Of a stretch of DNA of 64,000 bases, positions 20,670 through 30,739 are shown piece after piece. The notes beneath the pieces are model-generated. The model was not told the DNA's origin. It ran no database searches and saw nothing but the letters and a program-made list of their open reading frames with translations. The translations under genes and the position numbers were made by a program. The stretch spans positions 1,468,001-1,532,000 of the forward strand of contig NZ_CP019640.1 in NCBI RefSeq assembly GCF_001999905.1. The letters are read 5' to 3'. Each line of letters opens with the position of its first letter. Position 1 is the stretch's first letter. Origin of the DNA: Planococcus lenghuensis (GTDB lineage: Bacteria > Bacillota > Bacilli > Bacillales_A > Planococcaceae).

Positions 20670-20698
20670 TTGACCGGACATTAAAAATAGGGTATACT
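20670..20698 (+). promoter_or_regulatory. sigma-A promoter of rpsU
   Basis: TTGACC at 20670-20675, 17-base spacer, TATACT at 20693-20698. The leader then forms a small hairpin (ACACGG at 20706-20711 pairing with CCGTGT at 20719-20724) before AGGGAGGG. Confidence 0.8.
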
Positions 20699-20757
20699 TT
20701 TTAAGTACACGGAACTTCCCGTGTGTGTAACGTGTGTTCGGAGGGAGGGAAAAAGAG

Positions 20758-20931
20758 ATGTCAAAAACTGTAGTTCGTAAAAACGAATCGATTGAAGATG
20801 CTCTTCGCCGCTTCAAACGCACTGTTTCGAAATCAGGAGCAATGCAAGAGGTAAGAAAGCGTGAGTTCTACGAAAAGCCAAGCGTGAAACGCAAAAAGAA
20901 ATCGGAAGCTGCGCGTAAACGTAAATTCTGA
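20758..20931 (+). CDS. rpsU: 30S ribosomal protein S21 (bS21)
   Basis: 57 residues, strongly basic: '[20 protein letters not shown]' at the start and a Lys/Arg-rich tail '[14 protein letters not shown]'. ATG 20758 follows GGAGGGAGGG; a longer in-frame GTG-type start at 20734 lies inside the leader. In B. subtilis yqeY follows; here the next gene is nfeD. Confidence 0.97.
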   Translation: MSKTVVRKNESIEDALRRFKRTVSKSGAMQEVRKREFYEKPSVKRKKKSEAARKRKF

Positions 20932-20990
20932 CTTGTTATTGCCCTGTCACAACTGAAATACCTTACATTAAAATCAAATATGTAAAGATA

Positions 20991-21027
20991 AAACCGGGAT
21001 GCGAAGAAATTCGTTCCCGGTTTTTTG
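20991..21027 (+). terminator. terminator after rpsU
   Basis: Arms AAACCGGGA (20991-20999) and TCCCGGTTT (21014-21022) followed by a T-run. Confidence 0.85.
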
Positions 21028-21063
21028 CGAAAGCATTTGGAATCGTTTTCATTCGAATTGAAA

Positions 21064-21089
21064 TGAAACTTTTTCTCCAGTTATCCGTA
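21064..21089 (+). promoter_or_regulatory. sigma-W type promoter of nfeD-floA
   Basis: TGAAAC at 21064-21069, a 16-base spacer, CGTA at 21086-21089: an exact match to the extracytoplasmic-function sigma-W consensus. The orthologous yqeZ-yqfA-yqfB operon of B. subtilis is in the sigma-W regulon, which supports the call. It lies 33 bases before the nfeD start. Confidence 0.85.
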
Positions 21090-21122
21090 GAATAGCAAGA
21101 ATAGCCACGAGGGAGTGATCAG

Positions 21123-21854
21123 ATGCAGACAGAATGGCTGAGTGGCAGAAACGGGATGGAATCAACAGTGTTGCTGGCAGCGGATCCATCGTTTTGGGAG
21201 CAATTCGCCGCCTTCCTGACCCATCCCATCGTCGTGCCGATTCTGCTGTCGGTTGCAGCGCTTGGGATTCTGATCGAAGCGTATACCCCGGGCATCGGCT
21301 TTCCGGGATTGCTGGGATTCTCAGCTCTTGGACTTTTTTATTATGGTCATTTTACAATGGGAACGGCAGGAGTGCCGTCTATCATTTTCCTGGTCATTGG
21401 CGGTATACTGATCGTAATGGAACTGGTGCTTCCATCGGGAATTGTCGGCGCGATTGGAGCGGCCGCTATACTGGCAAGCGTGCTGACAGCAGGTGACAGC
21501 CTGCTGCAGATGGGGATATCCGTTCTGATTGCCATGGTAATCGCTATAATAGGGGCGGTGATAATAGTGAAGTTGTTCGGAAAGCAGCTGAAGCTCTTCA
21601 GCAGAATTATTTTAAGTGATTCCACCAGCACAGAAGGCGGCTATGTGTCCAACGTGAAACGGGCCGAATTAATCGGCCAGACAGCAAAAACGGTCACTGC
21701 GCTCAGGCCATCCGGCACCGTGCTTTTGGGGGATGAACGGCTTGATGCGGTATCAGATGGCGGTTTCATCGACCGCGGCCGGGATGTGCGGATTTTAAAG
21801 ATGGAAGGCTCCTGGATTGTCGTTCGCGAGCTTGAAAAAGAGGAGGAGCAGTAA
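21123..21854 (+). CDS. NfeD family membrane protein (short form, no protease domain)
   Basis: 243 residues: about four to five hydrophobic helices between residues 25 and 160 and a C-terminal OB-fold domain ('LIGQTAKTVTALRPSGTVLL'). NfeD proteins partner flotillin-like proteins in membrane organisation. The B. subtilis homologue YqeZ is about 430 residues with an N-terminal ClpP-like serine protease region; that region is absent here. Since the sigma-W promoter sits right before this start, the short form looks genuine and not a broken gene. Adjacent to floA with no gap. Confidence 0.9.
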   Translation: MQTEWLSGRNGMESTVLLAADPSFWEQFAAFLTHPIVVPILLSVAALGILIEAYTPGIGFPGLLGFSALGLFYYGHFTMGTAGVPSIIFLVIGGILIVMELVLPSGIVGAIGAAAILASVLTAGDSLLQMGISVLIAMVIAIIGAVIIVKLFGKQLKLFSRIILSDSTSTEGGYVSNVKRAELIGQTAKTVTALRPSGTVLLGDERLDAVSDGGFIDRGRDVRILKMEGSWIVVRELEKEEEQ

Positions 21855-22859
21855 ATGGAAGTGATACTGGGAAGCACAGTTGCAATTATTGCGGTAGTTG
21901 TCGGCGTATTCGTTTTACTGGCAGCGTTTTTCGTGCTTGTGCCGATCACCTTGTGGGTTTCGGCTCTGGCAGCCGGCGTGCGGATCAGCATTTTCACGCT
22001 TGTCGGCATGCGGCTGAGACGGGTCATTCCGTCCCGGGTCGTCAATCCACTGATCAAAGCATCGAAAGCCGGACTGACGTTGACGATCAATCAGCTGGAA
22101 AGCCATTACCTGGCCGGCGGGAACGTGGACCGGGTCGTCAATGCCTTGATTGCAGCACATCGGGCCAATATCGAATTGTCATTTGAGCGGGCGGCCGCCA
22201 TCGATTTGGCTGGCCGGGATGTGCTTGAAGCCGTACAGATGTCCGTTAATCCGAAAGTGATTGAAACCCCGTTTATCGCCGGTGTGGCAATGGATGGAAT
22301 TGAAGTGAAAGCGAAGGCGCGGATCACCGTCCGGGCAAATATTGACCGGCTGGTCGGCGGTGCTGGTGAAGAAACGATTGTTGCGCGGGTCGGTGAAGGG
22401 ATTGTCTCGACTATCGGATCAAGCGTCAATCATAAAAAAGTGCTGGAAAACCCGGATATGATTTCACAGACGGTATTGTCAAAAGGACTTGACTCCGGGA
22501 CAGCATTTGAAATCCTGTCGATTGATATTGCGGATGTGGATATCGGTAAAAACATCGGTGCAGAACTTCAGACAGAGCAGGCGATGGCCGATAAAAACAT
22601 CGCCCAGGCGAAAGCGGAAGAACGTCGGGCCATGGCGGTTGCGGGCGAACAGGAAATGAAAGCCAAGACGCAGGAGATGCGCGCAAATGTTGTGCAGGCG
22701 GAAGCGGAAGTGCCGCTTGCGATGGCCGAAGCTCTCAGGAACGGAAATATCGGCATTATGGATTATGTCAATTACCGGAATGTCCAAGCGGATACAGGTA
22801 TGCGGGATTCCATCGGTAAAATGGGTTCCGGGAAAGAAGAACCGGCCAGAAAGAGCTGA
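21855..22859 (+). CDS. floA: flotillin-like protein FloA
   Basis: 334 residues. An N-terminal membrane segment (residues 4-28) is followed by the SPFH-like domain and a C-terminal coiled coil rich in Ala/Glu ('[20 protein letters not shown]'). It organises functional membrane microdomains. The ATG directly follows the nfeD stop, so the two are translationally linked and share the sigma-W promoter. The length matches B. subtilis YqfA (331). Confidence 0.96.
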   Translation: MEVILGSTVAIIAVVVGVFVLLAAFFVLVPITLWVSALAAGVRISIFTLVGMRLRRVIPSRVVNPLIKASKAGLTLTINQLESHYLAGGNVDRVVNALIAAHRANIELSFERAAAIDLAGRDVLEAVQMSVNPKVIETPFIAGVAMDGIEVKAKARITVRANIDRLVGGAGEETIVARVGEGIVSTIGSSVNHKKVLENPDMISQTVLSKGLDSGTAFEILSIDIADVDIGKNIGAELQTEQAMADKNIAQAKAEERRAMAVAGEQEMKAKTQEMRANVVQAEAEVPLAMAEALRNGNIGIMDYVNYRNVQADTGMRDSIGKMGSGKEEPARKS

Positions 22860-22889
22860 CTGACCGGATAAGGACAGGAGGCGAAGCCC

Positions 22890-23306
22890 ATGGAAGTGCT
22901 TCTTTTAACGTTGGTGATCATGGCCATCGGCGCTGTGGCGAATTTCGTTAAGCCGGCGGATCAGTCGGACCCGGGCGGAAAAGCCGGTCCGAAAAAACGG
23001 CTTGGTGATTATGCGAAAGACTTCTACGAAGAAGCAAAAAAAGAAGCTGAATCCGGGAAGAAAACGGTGATTGAAACAGCGAAGGAAAAAGCGGTGGCGG
23101 CTACTGAAAAGCAGGCGATTGCCCGGCCCGGCCGCCCTGTCATCGAGCGCCAGACGCGAAGGGAACGGCAGCAGAAAAAACCCGACAGCCAAGCGGTCAA
23201 TAAAGGAGATCTCACAAAGCGGGACCTGTTCCCGCTCGAAGAAGAAGACGTCTTAAAAGGCATTATTCTCGCAGAGATTTTTTCACCGCCAAAATCAAAA
23301 AGATAA
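22890..23306 (+). CDS. hypothetical membrane-anchored protein at the YqfB position
   Basis: 138 residues. One hydrophobic N-terminal helix (residues 2-18), then a strongly charged, Lys/Glu/Arg-rich region with helical propensity and a short conserved-looking end 'DVLKGIILAEIFSPPKSKR'. No catalytic motif is visible. The location after floA matches B. subtilis yqfB, third gene of the sigma-W operon, hence a plausible envelope-stress role by context only. AGGAGG precedes ATG 22890. Confidence 0.75.
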   Translation: MEVLLLTLVIMAIGAVANFVKPADQSDPGGKAGPKKRLGDYAKDFYEEAKKEAESGKKTVIETAKEKAVAATEKQAIARPGRPVIERQTRRERQQKKPDSQAVNKGDLTKRDLFPLEEEDVLKGIILAEIFSPPKSKR

Positions 23307-23309
23307 ATG

Positions 23310-23336
23310 AAAGCCGGCATGGGAGTGCCGGCTTTC
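23310..23336 (+). terminator. terminator after the nfeD-floA operon
   Basis: Arms AAAGCCGGCA (23310-23319) and TGCCGGCTTT (23326-23335), 6-base loop. Confidence 0.75.
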
Positions 23337-23429
23337 TGTGATTACATGCGGGCAGACGCAATCGTTTTACACTGCTTCCCGTTTAATGGTAGAGTGAATA
23401 TAACAATTATGATTCAAGGAGCGTATGAA

Positions 23430-24389
23430 TTGACTGAAAATCAAACACTCGAATTACATGTGAATGACCCGAATGAAGCGGTTCTGCTGCTTGGAATTTC
23501 CGACAGCCATATGACGCTGATTGAAGAGGCATTTAATATACACATTATTACCCGGGGAGAAGTAGTTCGCTTCACGGGAGAAGAAGAAAACAAACAGCTG
23601 GGTAAATACCTGATCGAACAGCTGCTGAAAGTTATCCGAAAAGGAATCAACATCGATCAGCGGGATATTATATCGGCAATTGAGATGGCGAAAGCCGGCA
23701 CGCTGGAATATTTTGCGGAATTGTACGATGAAGAAATCGCCCGCAATACGACCGGAAAAGCAATCCGTGCAAAGACGATTGGCCAGCGCTACTATATCCG
23801 GGGCATCCGCAATCACGATCTTGTCTTCGGAATCGGACCTGCCGGAACAGGGAAAACGTATCTTGCGGTCGTCATGGCTGTCCAGGCACTGAAGAATGGA
23901 CATGTCAAACGGATTATTTTGACCCGTCCGGCTGTGGAAGCTGGCGAAAGTCTCGGTTTTCTGCCAGGAGATCTGAAAGAAAAAGTGGATCCATATCTCC
24001 GGCCGCTTTATGATGCGCTGCATGACGTGTTGGGTGCTGAGCAGACGAACCGGTACATTGAACGCGGAATTATCGAAATTGCCCCGCTTGCTTATATGCG
24101 CGGCCGTACGCTTGATGAAGCATTCATCATACTTGATGAAGCGCAGAATACAACAAAAGCACAAATGAAGATGTTTCTGACCCGGATGGGCTTTGGATCG
24201 AAAATGGTCATCACTGGAGATAAAACTCAGGTTGACTTGCCGAAAGGCGGCGAATCCGGCCTCTTCACTGCAGAAAACATCCTGAAAAATGTCAATGGTG
24301 TATATTTTCAGTACCTCGAGCAAGGAGATGTTGTACGCCATCCGCTCGTTGCACGCATTATCCAGGCATACGACAGCCAGCCTTCTTAA
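23430..24389 (+). CDS. phoH: PhoH-like ATPase
   Basis: 319 residues, exactly the size of B. subtilis PhoH. Walker A is 'GPAGTGKTYLAV', Walker B region 'EAFIILDEAQNTTKAQMKMF', then 'RMGFGSKMVITGDKTQVDLP'. An N-terminal KH-like segment precedes the helicase-like core. The function is probably RNA metabolism; PhoH proteins are predicted ATPase/helicases. TTG 23430 is chosen because AAGGAGCG (23417-23422) precedes it; the frame is open back to 23307, but that would read through the preceding terminator. The spore genes yqfC and yqfD, normally just upstream, are absent. Confidence 0.94.
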   Translation: MTENQTLELHVNDPNEAVLLLGISDSHMTLIEEAFNIHIITRGEVVRFTGEEENKQLGKYLIEQLLKVIRKGINIDQRDIISAIEMAKAGTLEYFAELYDEEIARNTTGKAIRAKTIGQRYYIRGIRNHDLVFGIGPAGTGKTYLAVVMAVQALKNGHVKRIILTRPAVEAGESLGFLPGDLKEKVDPYLRPLYDALHDVLGAEQTNRYIERGIIEIAPLAYMRGRTLDEAFIILDEAQNTTKAQMKMFLTRMGFGSKMVITGDKTQVDLPKGGESGLFTAENILKNVNGVYFQYLEQGDVVRHPLVARIIQAYDSQPS

Positions 24390-24512
24390 GAAGAGCTGGT
24401 TTTCTTTGTGATGCAGCCGTTTGAAATTTGTAATTTTTTGAAATCCCCGTGTTATTTTAAGCTATTCCTTGCTATGATGAAAAGACAATGAGCAAGGGGT
24501 GGCATTTGACGA

Positions 24513-26624
24513 ATGATGAGACAAGTGCAGTCGAAAATGGGATACAGGCGGTTTGCGATGCTGATGAGTGTGCTTATCGGTGCGATGCTGTACGTCTTCT
24601 TCCTGCAGCATGTTACGGAAGAGACGTACGACGTCCAATTGTTCCAGCTCGCGGATGAAACGATCCGGGCTTCAAAGACGGTGGAAGATCCGATCCGTAC
24701 AGAACTCGAACGGCAGCGGGCGGCGGAAGACGTGCCGCAGAGCTATCAATTCCATGAAGAAATTGCCCGAAACCAGTCGACAGTCATTGAATCATTTTTT
24801 ACGTATATTTTAGACATCAAAGAACCGCTGCCAGGGGAGCCGGAGACCAAGGTGAATACATCGGAGACTATGCTGACAGCGCTGCGTGAGCAGCTGCGAA
24901 CCTTGGAGGCCGAGCAGGCTGAACTGAGGCTGACCGACAGCATGTTGCTTGCTCTTCTGGAACAGCCGGAAGCCGTACTTCAGCGGGTGAGCGGTTATTT
25001 GCAGGAGCAGGTGGATACATCGCTGAAGGAGCCGGTCCGGGAAACGGAAGTTCAGGATGTTCAGGACGCAATTGAACAGCGTATTCGGGAAAACAATACG
25101 GTTCCTGCTGCCATTGTGCAGCCGGCTGTGATGATTGGACGAGCCGGCATCATCCCGACTGAGACGGTGGATGAAGAACTGACAGCAGCCCAGCGTGAGC
25201 AGGCACGGCTCAGTGTGGAACCGACCCGCATTCTTCAGGGACAGGTGCTCGTGCAGGATGGCCAGGTGATTGACCGGGAAGTGTACCGCCAACTCGAGCT
25301 TGCCGGTCTGACAGACCAGCAGAACAGCTATGTGCCGCGGCTTGGATTGCTGCTGTTTGTGCTGGTACTTACAGTGCTGCTGATCCTGGCAGTCAGCCGG
25401 ACGGAAAAAGATGAACGGCGAAAAATTGATGCGTTGTTCGTCACGGCCACAGTGCTGCTGCTGACGCTGATCATCATGCAGCTGATCAGTACGGTCGAAG
25501 GTGAATTTGATGTGACAATCGCTTTTTTATTCCCGGCGGCACTTGGCGGTATGATTGCTGTCCTGCTGACAGATGAACGCATTGCTGTTCTCATAACGGC
25601 CGTCACAGCAGCGAGCGCCGGCCTCATGCTGATCAGCAGCTATGCCGGTATGCTCCAGGCCTATATCGTATTGTATGTGCTGTTTGGCGGACTGGCCGGT
25701 ATTTACCTTGTCCGGCCTGAAGACCGGGGAAGCCGGCTGCTGCAAAAGAGCCTGCTCGTATCTGCGGTGAATGTTTTGTTTGTCGGGTTTTATTTACTGG
25801 TGAACCAGAGCCAGCATGGCATTATGGAAGTGGCATATTATATCGGCGCCGCATTTGCATCCGGTCTGCTGTCCGGCGCATTGGCGGTCGGTTTGCTGCC
25901 GCTTTTTGAATCGGCATTCGGGATCCTGTCGACGCTTCGGCTTGTGGAATTGTCGAATCCGAACCATCCCTTACTGCGCAGAATTCTGACAGAAACACCC
26001 GGAACCTATCATCACAGTGTCATGGTTGCCAACCTTGCAGATGCAGCGTGTGAAGAGATCGGGGCGAATGGCCTCCTTGCACGGGTCGGCAGTTATTATC
26101 ATGATATCGGCAAAACGATCCACCCGGTTTTCTTTATCGAGAATCAAGTGAATATGCGGAATCCGCATGATACAATAGAACCCGAAAAAAGCCGGGATAT
26201 TATTCTGGCACATTCACCAGACGGGGCAGCTGTGCTGAAACAGTATAAAATGCCGCAGGAAATCATTGATATTGCAGCACAGCATCACGGAACCAGCTTG
26301 CTGAAATTCTTCTACTTCAAAGCTAAAGAGCAAGACCCGGACGTGAATGAAAAAGACTATCGTTACATCGGCCCGAAACCGCAGACGAAAGAGACGGCGG
26401 TCATTTCTTTAGCGGACAGCGTGGAAGCGGCAGTCCGTTCAATGAAAGAACCGTCACCGGAGAAAATCCGGAATCTGGTGAATGCCATCGTCGAAGATAA
26501 AGTGAAGGACGGGCAGCTCGATGACTGCGATTTGACGCTCCACGAATTGAAGATTGTAAAACGGGTATTCTGTGAGACGCTGAATGGCATATTCCATTCA
26601 CGGATTGAGTACCCCAAAGACTGA
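24513..26624 (+). CDS. pgpH: cyclic-di-AMP phosphodiesterase PgpH (7TM-HD family)
   Basis: 703 residues. One N-terminal helix, a large extracellular 7TMR-HDED region to about residue 270, seven membrane helices (about 275-470) and a cytosolic HD domain with 'TPGTYHHSVMVANLADAACE', 'SYYHDIGK' and 'IDIAAQHHG'. Family enzymes hydrolyse c-di-AMP to pApA. ATG 24513 follows AAGGGGTGG at longer spacing. It precedes ybeY by 18 bases, as in Bacillus (yqfF-yqfG). Confidence 0.95.
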   Translation: MMRQVQSKMGYRRFAMLMSVLIGAMLYVFFLQHVTEETYDVQLFQLADETIRASKTVEDPIRTELERQRAAEDVPQSYQFHEEIARNQSTVIESFFTYILDIKEPLPGEPETKVNTSETMLTALREQLRTLEAEQAELRLTDSMLLALLEQPEAVLQRVSGYLQEQVDTSLKEPVRETEVQDVQDAIEQRIRENNTVPAAIVQPAVMIGRAGIIPTETVDEELTAAQREQARLSVEPTRILQGQVLVQDGQVIDREVYRQLELAGLTDQQNSYVPRLGLLLFVLVLTVLLILAVSRTEKDERRKIDALFVTATVLLLTLIIMQLISTVEGEFDVTIAFLFPAALGGMIAVLLTDERIAVLITAVTAASAGLMLISSYAGMLQAYIVLYVLFGGLAGIYLVRPEDRGSRLLQKSLLVSAVNVLFVGFYLLVNQSQHGIMEVAYYIGAAFASGLLSGALAVGLLPLFESAFGILSTLRLVELSNPNHPLLRRILTETPGTYHHSVMVANLADAACEEIGANGLLARVGSYYHDIGKTIHPVFFIENQVNMRNPHDTIEPEKSRDIILAHSPDGAAVLKQYKMPQEIIDIAAQHHGTSLLKFFYFKAKEQDPDVNEKDYRYIGPKPQTKETAVISLADSVEAAVRSMKEPSPEKIRNLVNAIVEDKVKDGQLDDCDLTLHELKIVKRVFCETLNGIFHSRIEYPKD

Positions 26625-26642
26625 ACCGGCAGGAGGAAGACG

Positions 26643-27125
26643 ATGCTTGAAGTTGATTTGCTGGATGAAACCGGCACAGTTGCCCAGGAGGAGACGGATT
26701 TTATCCAAAAGGTGCTGTTGCATGCCGCCGAGGCGGAAGAGACAGGCGCCGCAGAGGTCTCGGTAACATTGGTGACGAATGAAATGATCCGTACCATCAA
26801 TCGCGAGTACCGGGATAAAGATGCGGCGACAGATGTAATCTCGTTCGCGCTGGAAGAACAAGGAGAAGATGAAGTGATGATTCTTGGCGGCGCGGAAGTG
26901 CGCCATCTGGGCGATATCATCATTTCCACAGAGCGGGCGAAAGAACAGGCAGCTGATTACGGCCATTCGTATGAGCGGGAACTGGGTTTTCTTGCGGTGC
27001 ATGGTTTTCTGCACTTGCTCGGGTACGATCACCTGACTGAACAGGACGAAAAGAAAATGTTCGGCCGGCAGGAAGAAATTCTTGCCTCGCTCGGTCTGCA
27101 GCGTGACGGACATGGACAGGGCTAG
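26643..27125 (+). CDS. ybeY: endoribonuclease YbeY (rRNA maturation)
   Basis: 160 residues. The zinc site is '[16 protein letters not shown]' near residue 120-135 (three histidines), and '[19 protein letters not shown]' (split family block) precedes it. It matures 16S rRNA 3' ends and helps ribosome quality control. AGGAGGAAGACG precedes ATG 26643. The 3' end overlaps dgkA. Confidence 0.97.
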   Translation: MLEVDLLDETGTVAQEETDFIQKVLLHAAEAEETGAAEVSVTLVTNEMIRTINREYRDKDAATDVISFALEEQGEDEVMILGGAEVRHLGDIIISTERAKEQAADYGHSYERELGFLAVHGFLHLLGYDHLTEQDEKKMFGRQEEILASLGLQRDGHGQG

Positions 27126-27465
27126 GTTCTTCCGTTCGTTCCGTTTCGCTGCAACCGGCATCCGGGCAGCTATCCGGCGGGAGCAGAATATCCGCTTTCA
27201 TTTTCTTGCAGCACTTGCTGTGATTGTGGCCGGTCTCTTGACTGGCCTTTCCTATGGCGAATGGCTGATTATCATCCTCCTGATAGGGGGCATGATTGCG
27301 CTTGAACTGGTCAATACGGCGCTTGAGCGGGCGGTCGATCTGGCTTCCCCCGAATTTCACCCGTTAGCTGGCGAAGCGAAAGATATGGCGGCAGGTGCTG
27401 TTTTGGTTTTTGCCGCTGCAAGTGCTATAATTGGATTACTCATTTTTTTGCCAAAATGGTTTTAA
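27112..27465 (+). CDS. dgkA: undecaprenol/diacylglycerol kinase DgkA family
   Basis: 117 residues, three membrane helices with the family signature '[15 protein letters not shown]' and '[16 protein letters not shown]'. In Gram-positives this family mainly phosphorylates undecaprenol. ATG 27112 is taken; GTG 27103 is equally in frame. Both overlap ybeY, and no strong ribosome site is seen, suggesting coupled translation. Confidence 0.92.
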   Translation: MDRARFFRSFRFAATGIRAAIRREQNIRFHFLAALAVIVAGLLTGLSYGEWLIIILLIGGMIALELVNTALERAVDLASPEFHPLAGEAKDMAAGAVLVFAAASAIIGLLIFLPKWF

Positions 27466-27479
27466 CTACACAGAGGTGA

Positions 27480-28794
<1,315 letters not shown>

Positions 28795-28803
28795 GGTGAT
28801 GCC

Positions 28804-29676
28804 ATGCTGAGCCAACTCGAAGGCATCGTAATCCGCACGCGGCCGTATGGCGAAACGAATAAGATCGTGACGCTGTTCACCCGGGAAGCCGGCAAGATCA
28901 CGTGTATGGCGAGAGGTGCCAAGAAGCCAGCCAGCCGGCTGGCTTCTGTCACACAGCCGTTTACGCACGGCACGTATTCCGTCTATAAAGGAAAAGGGAT
29001 GGGCACGCTGCAGAACGGGGACCGGCTGGAGTCGTTCCGGCACATGCGGGAAGATATTCTTGCGACTGCTTATGTGAGTTATATAACAGAACTGATTGAC
29101 CGGTTGACGGAACAAGATGAGCCGCAGCCGATCATTTATGAAATCCTGTATCAGGCGCTCCGGGCCATCGAAGAAGAGTATGACCCGGAAGCGATTGCGT
29201 TGTTTGTCGAATGGAAGATGCTGCCGGTTGCAGGGCTGACGCCTACGCTACATCAATGCGCAAACTGTGGTGAAACGGAAGGGGAATTCGCGTTTTCCTT
29301 CCAGGAGCTTGGGTTTCTGTGCCACCGCTGCTTCCATGTCGATCCTTACATCATCCGGCTGAGCCCGGCACTCATTAAAGTGATCCGGATGCTGTATTCG
29401 GTGCCGATTGAACGGGTCGGTTCGCTGACGCTGAAAAAGGAATCGAAGCAATTGCTGAAGACCATCATCAGGACTGTTTACGAGGAACAGGCGGGTATAC
29501 GGTTGAAGTCACGCCAGTTTCTTGAACAGCTGGAACGCACACCGGAATTTCTGCCGGTGAAAAAAGCGGCAGTGAAAGAGGCACCGGTAAAAGAAGAGCT
29601 ACCAAAAGAAGAACCGATTGAAGAAATAGCAATTGAAGAAACACCAACAAACGAAAACCCGCCAGAAGACAAATGA
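28804..29676 (+). CDS. recO: DNA repair protein RecO with acidic C-terminal tail
   Basis: 290 residues. The N-terminal OB fold starts 'LEGIVIRTRPYGETNKIVTL'; a zinc-type pair of CxxC motifs lies near 152-176 ('CANCGETEGEF' and 'CHRC'). It loads RecA with RecF/RecR. The usual Bacillus length is about 255; here the last 40 residues are a low-complexity Glu/Pro/Lys repeat ('KEAPVKEELPKEEPIEE'). The last codons and stop lie inside the terminator and inside an 18-base sequence repeated at 32148. Confidence 0.94.
   Translation: MLSQLEGIVIRTRPYGETNKIVTLFTREAGKITCMARGAKKPASRLASVTQPFTHGTYSVYKGKGMGTLQNGDRLESFRHMREDILATAYVSYITELIDRLTEQDEPQPIIYEILYQALRAIEEEYDPEAIALFVEWKMLPVAGLTPTLHQCANCGETEGEFAFSFQELGFLCHRCFHVDPYIIRLSPALIKVIRMLYSVPIERVGSLTLKKESKQLLKTIIRTVYEEQAGIRLKSRQFLEQLERTPEFLPVKKAAVKEAPVKEELPKEEPIEEIAIEETPTNENPPEDK
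29654..29671 (+). repeat. 18-bp direct repeat, left copy
   Basis: AAAACCCGCCAGAAGACA, identical to 32148-32165. The left copy encodes the last residues of RecO. The two copies flank the AT-rich island. Confidence 0.8.
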
Positions 29677-29697
29677 GTCTTCTGCGGGTTTTTTTAT
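29655..29697 (+). terminator. terminator of era-recO
   Basis: Left arm AACCCGCCAGAAGAC (29656-29670) and right arm GTCTTCTGCGGGTT (29677-29690), one bulge, followed by a T-run; it contains the recO stop codon. Confidence 0.85.
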
Positions 29698-29705
29698 TGG
29701 TTGAG

Positions 29706-29930
29706 AAACTTTCTATATTGTCGCTTCGCTGCAAAAACACTCGCTTGCTCCTGCGCCGCTTCGATCTCATGCTCTTTTTAGGTCTTAACCAATCCTGCTC
29801 CTGCGGTTACTCGTCGCAGGCAAAACCGATGCTCCTGCGCCACTTTGTCGGCTCGTCGCAAACAATCAGGCCGAAATTCTTCGTCCTGATTGCTCGCAGG
29901 CGTCTCCTGTTTTCTGCGCTCATAAAATTT
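29706..29930 (-). repeat. interspersed repeat, copy B (CGCAGGAGCA family, inverted)
   Basis: On the minus strand it reads GAGACGCCTGCGAG, TTTGCGACGAG, CGCAGGAGCA, then TGCCTGCGACGAGTAACC, CGCAGGAGCA and finally CGCAGGAGCAAGCGAG. It thus carries the CGCAGGAGCA module three times and shares modules with copies A and C. An inner hairpin pairs CAATCAGG with CCTGATTG (about 29868-29899). Overlapping short frames are not genes. Confidence 0.6.
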
Positions 29931-30088
29931 CATCCCAAAGAATACTATCTGGAAGTGTATTTTACCTGATTATTTTCGAAGAGCAGTGTGGCAGTACAGG
30001 AAAAAAACATTTTTTATAACTACATGCTATAAAGAAGTGCTTTTTCTAGGCGAAGCGGTACTTTCATTCTTGAAAAGCGATGGACACT

Positions 30089-30162
30089 AATCAACAGTTC
30101 GACCGTATTGTTGATTACCAAGCGCACACTTAATGCCTTCCGAAATGGGAAGCTTTTTTGAC
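30089..30162 (+). other. two small hairpins in the island
   Basis: AATCAACA (30089-30096) pairs with TGTTGATT (30109-30116). A second hairpin, CTTCC(GAAAT)GGGAAG followed by six T at about 30138-30159, looks like a rho-independent terminator, but no gene on the plus strand precedes it. The remaining bases 29931-30301 show no gene. Confidence 0.4.
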
Positions 30163-30301
30163 GTTCGCATTTAAGTGAAAGTATTGTAAAAGCACCGCTA
30201 AAAGAGGTGCTAAACGATCTGCTAATTCTACTGCTAAACGGAGTTTAAAATGGGTCTATAACCCCACTGGCATTCCGTATTTCGCGATTTTAATGTGATA
30301 T

Positions 30302-30739
30302 TTAATTTCCTTCGTCAACTAAAGCCAATATTAAATCAAGCAACATATTAGTCATTTCTTCTGAGACTGTATAGATTGTATTTGTATTCTCGATTTCCAT
30401 TAGAGTGCTTCTTTGTCCTTTTTCTCCTATCCATAAATGAAACCCTTGTTCACTACCATCTTTAAATTTAACATTAACATCAAACTCTGGCTCAGCCATA
30501 CTTACTTCCATTTGCTCTTTAACCATATTTGAGAAAATACTTCTTAATGCTTTAATAGTTTTTTCGTCATCATACTCTGCAAAGAACTCTGGATTTATCT
30601 GACCAAAACCATTCGATTTAGAAATACTAACTTTTGTTATTTCTTTATCCATTTTCAATGTATTATCTCCTGATTGGCAACCTATCAAACCGATAGATAA
30701 CAAAATAGATGCGAAAATAAGAAATATAAACCTTTTCAT
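30302..30739 (-). CDS. small lipoprotein, YhfM-like domain
   Basis: 145 residues. Lipoprotein signal peptide with basic start MKRF, hydrophobic core and lipobox L-I-G-C (Cys21), so exported and lipid-anchored. The mature part 'VSISKSNGFGQINPEF', 'DEKTIKALRSIF' and 'GFHLWIGEKGQRSTLMEI', 'TIYTVSEEM' resembles the YhfM-like family of Bacillus lipoproteins (recalled, not searched); function unknown. ATG 30739 follows GGGAGG at 30747-30752 on the complement; a longer frame to 30775 adds nothing. AT-rich codon use unlike its neighbours. Confidence 0.8.
   Translation of the reverse strand: MKRFIFLIFASILLSIGLIGCQSGDNTLKMDKEITKVSISKSNGFGQINPEFFAEYDDEKTIKALRSIFSNMVKEQMEVSMAEPEFDVNVKFKDGSEQGFHLWIGEKGQRSTLMEIENTNTIYTVSEEMTNMLLDLILALVDEGN

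Noticed and set aside
29572-29650. Short repeated units at the recO 3' end as a possible CRISPR or VNTR.
   Set aside because: The units are irregular Glu/Lys/Pro codons in a translated frame; no constant repeat-spacer structure. No CRISPR array was seen anywhere in the window.
29673-29969. A 98-codon plus-strand frame after recO.
   Set aside because: It lies over the recO terminator and the repeat copy B, has no ribosome site, and its translation shows only repeat-derived residues.
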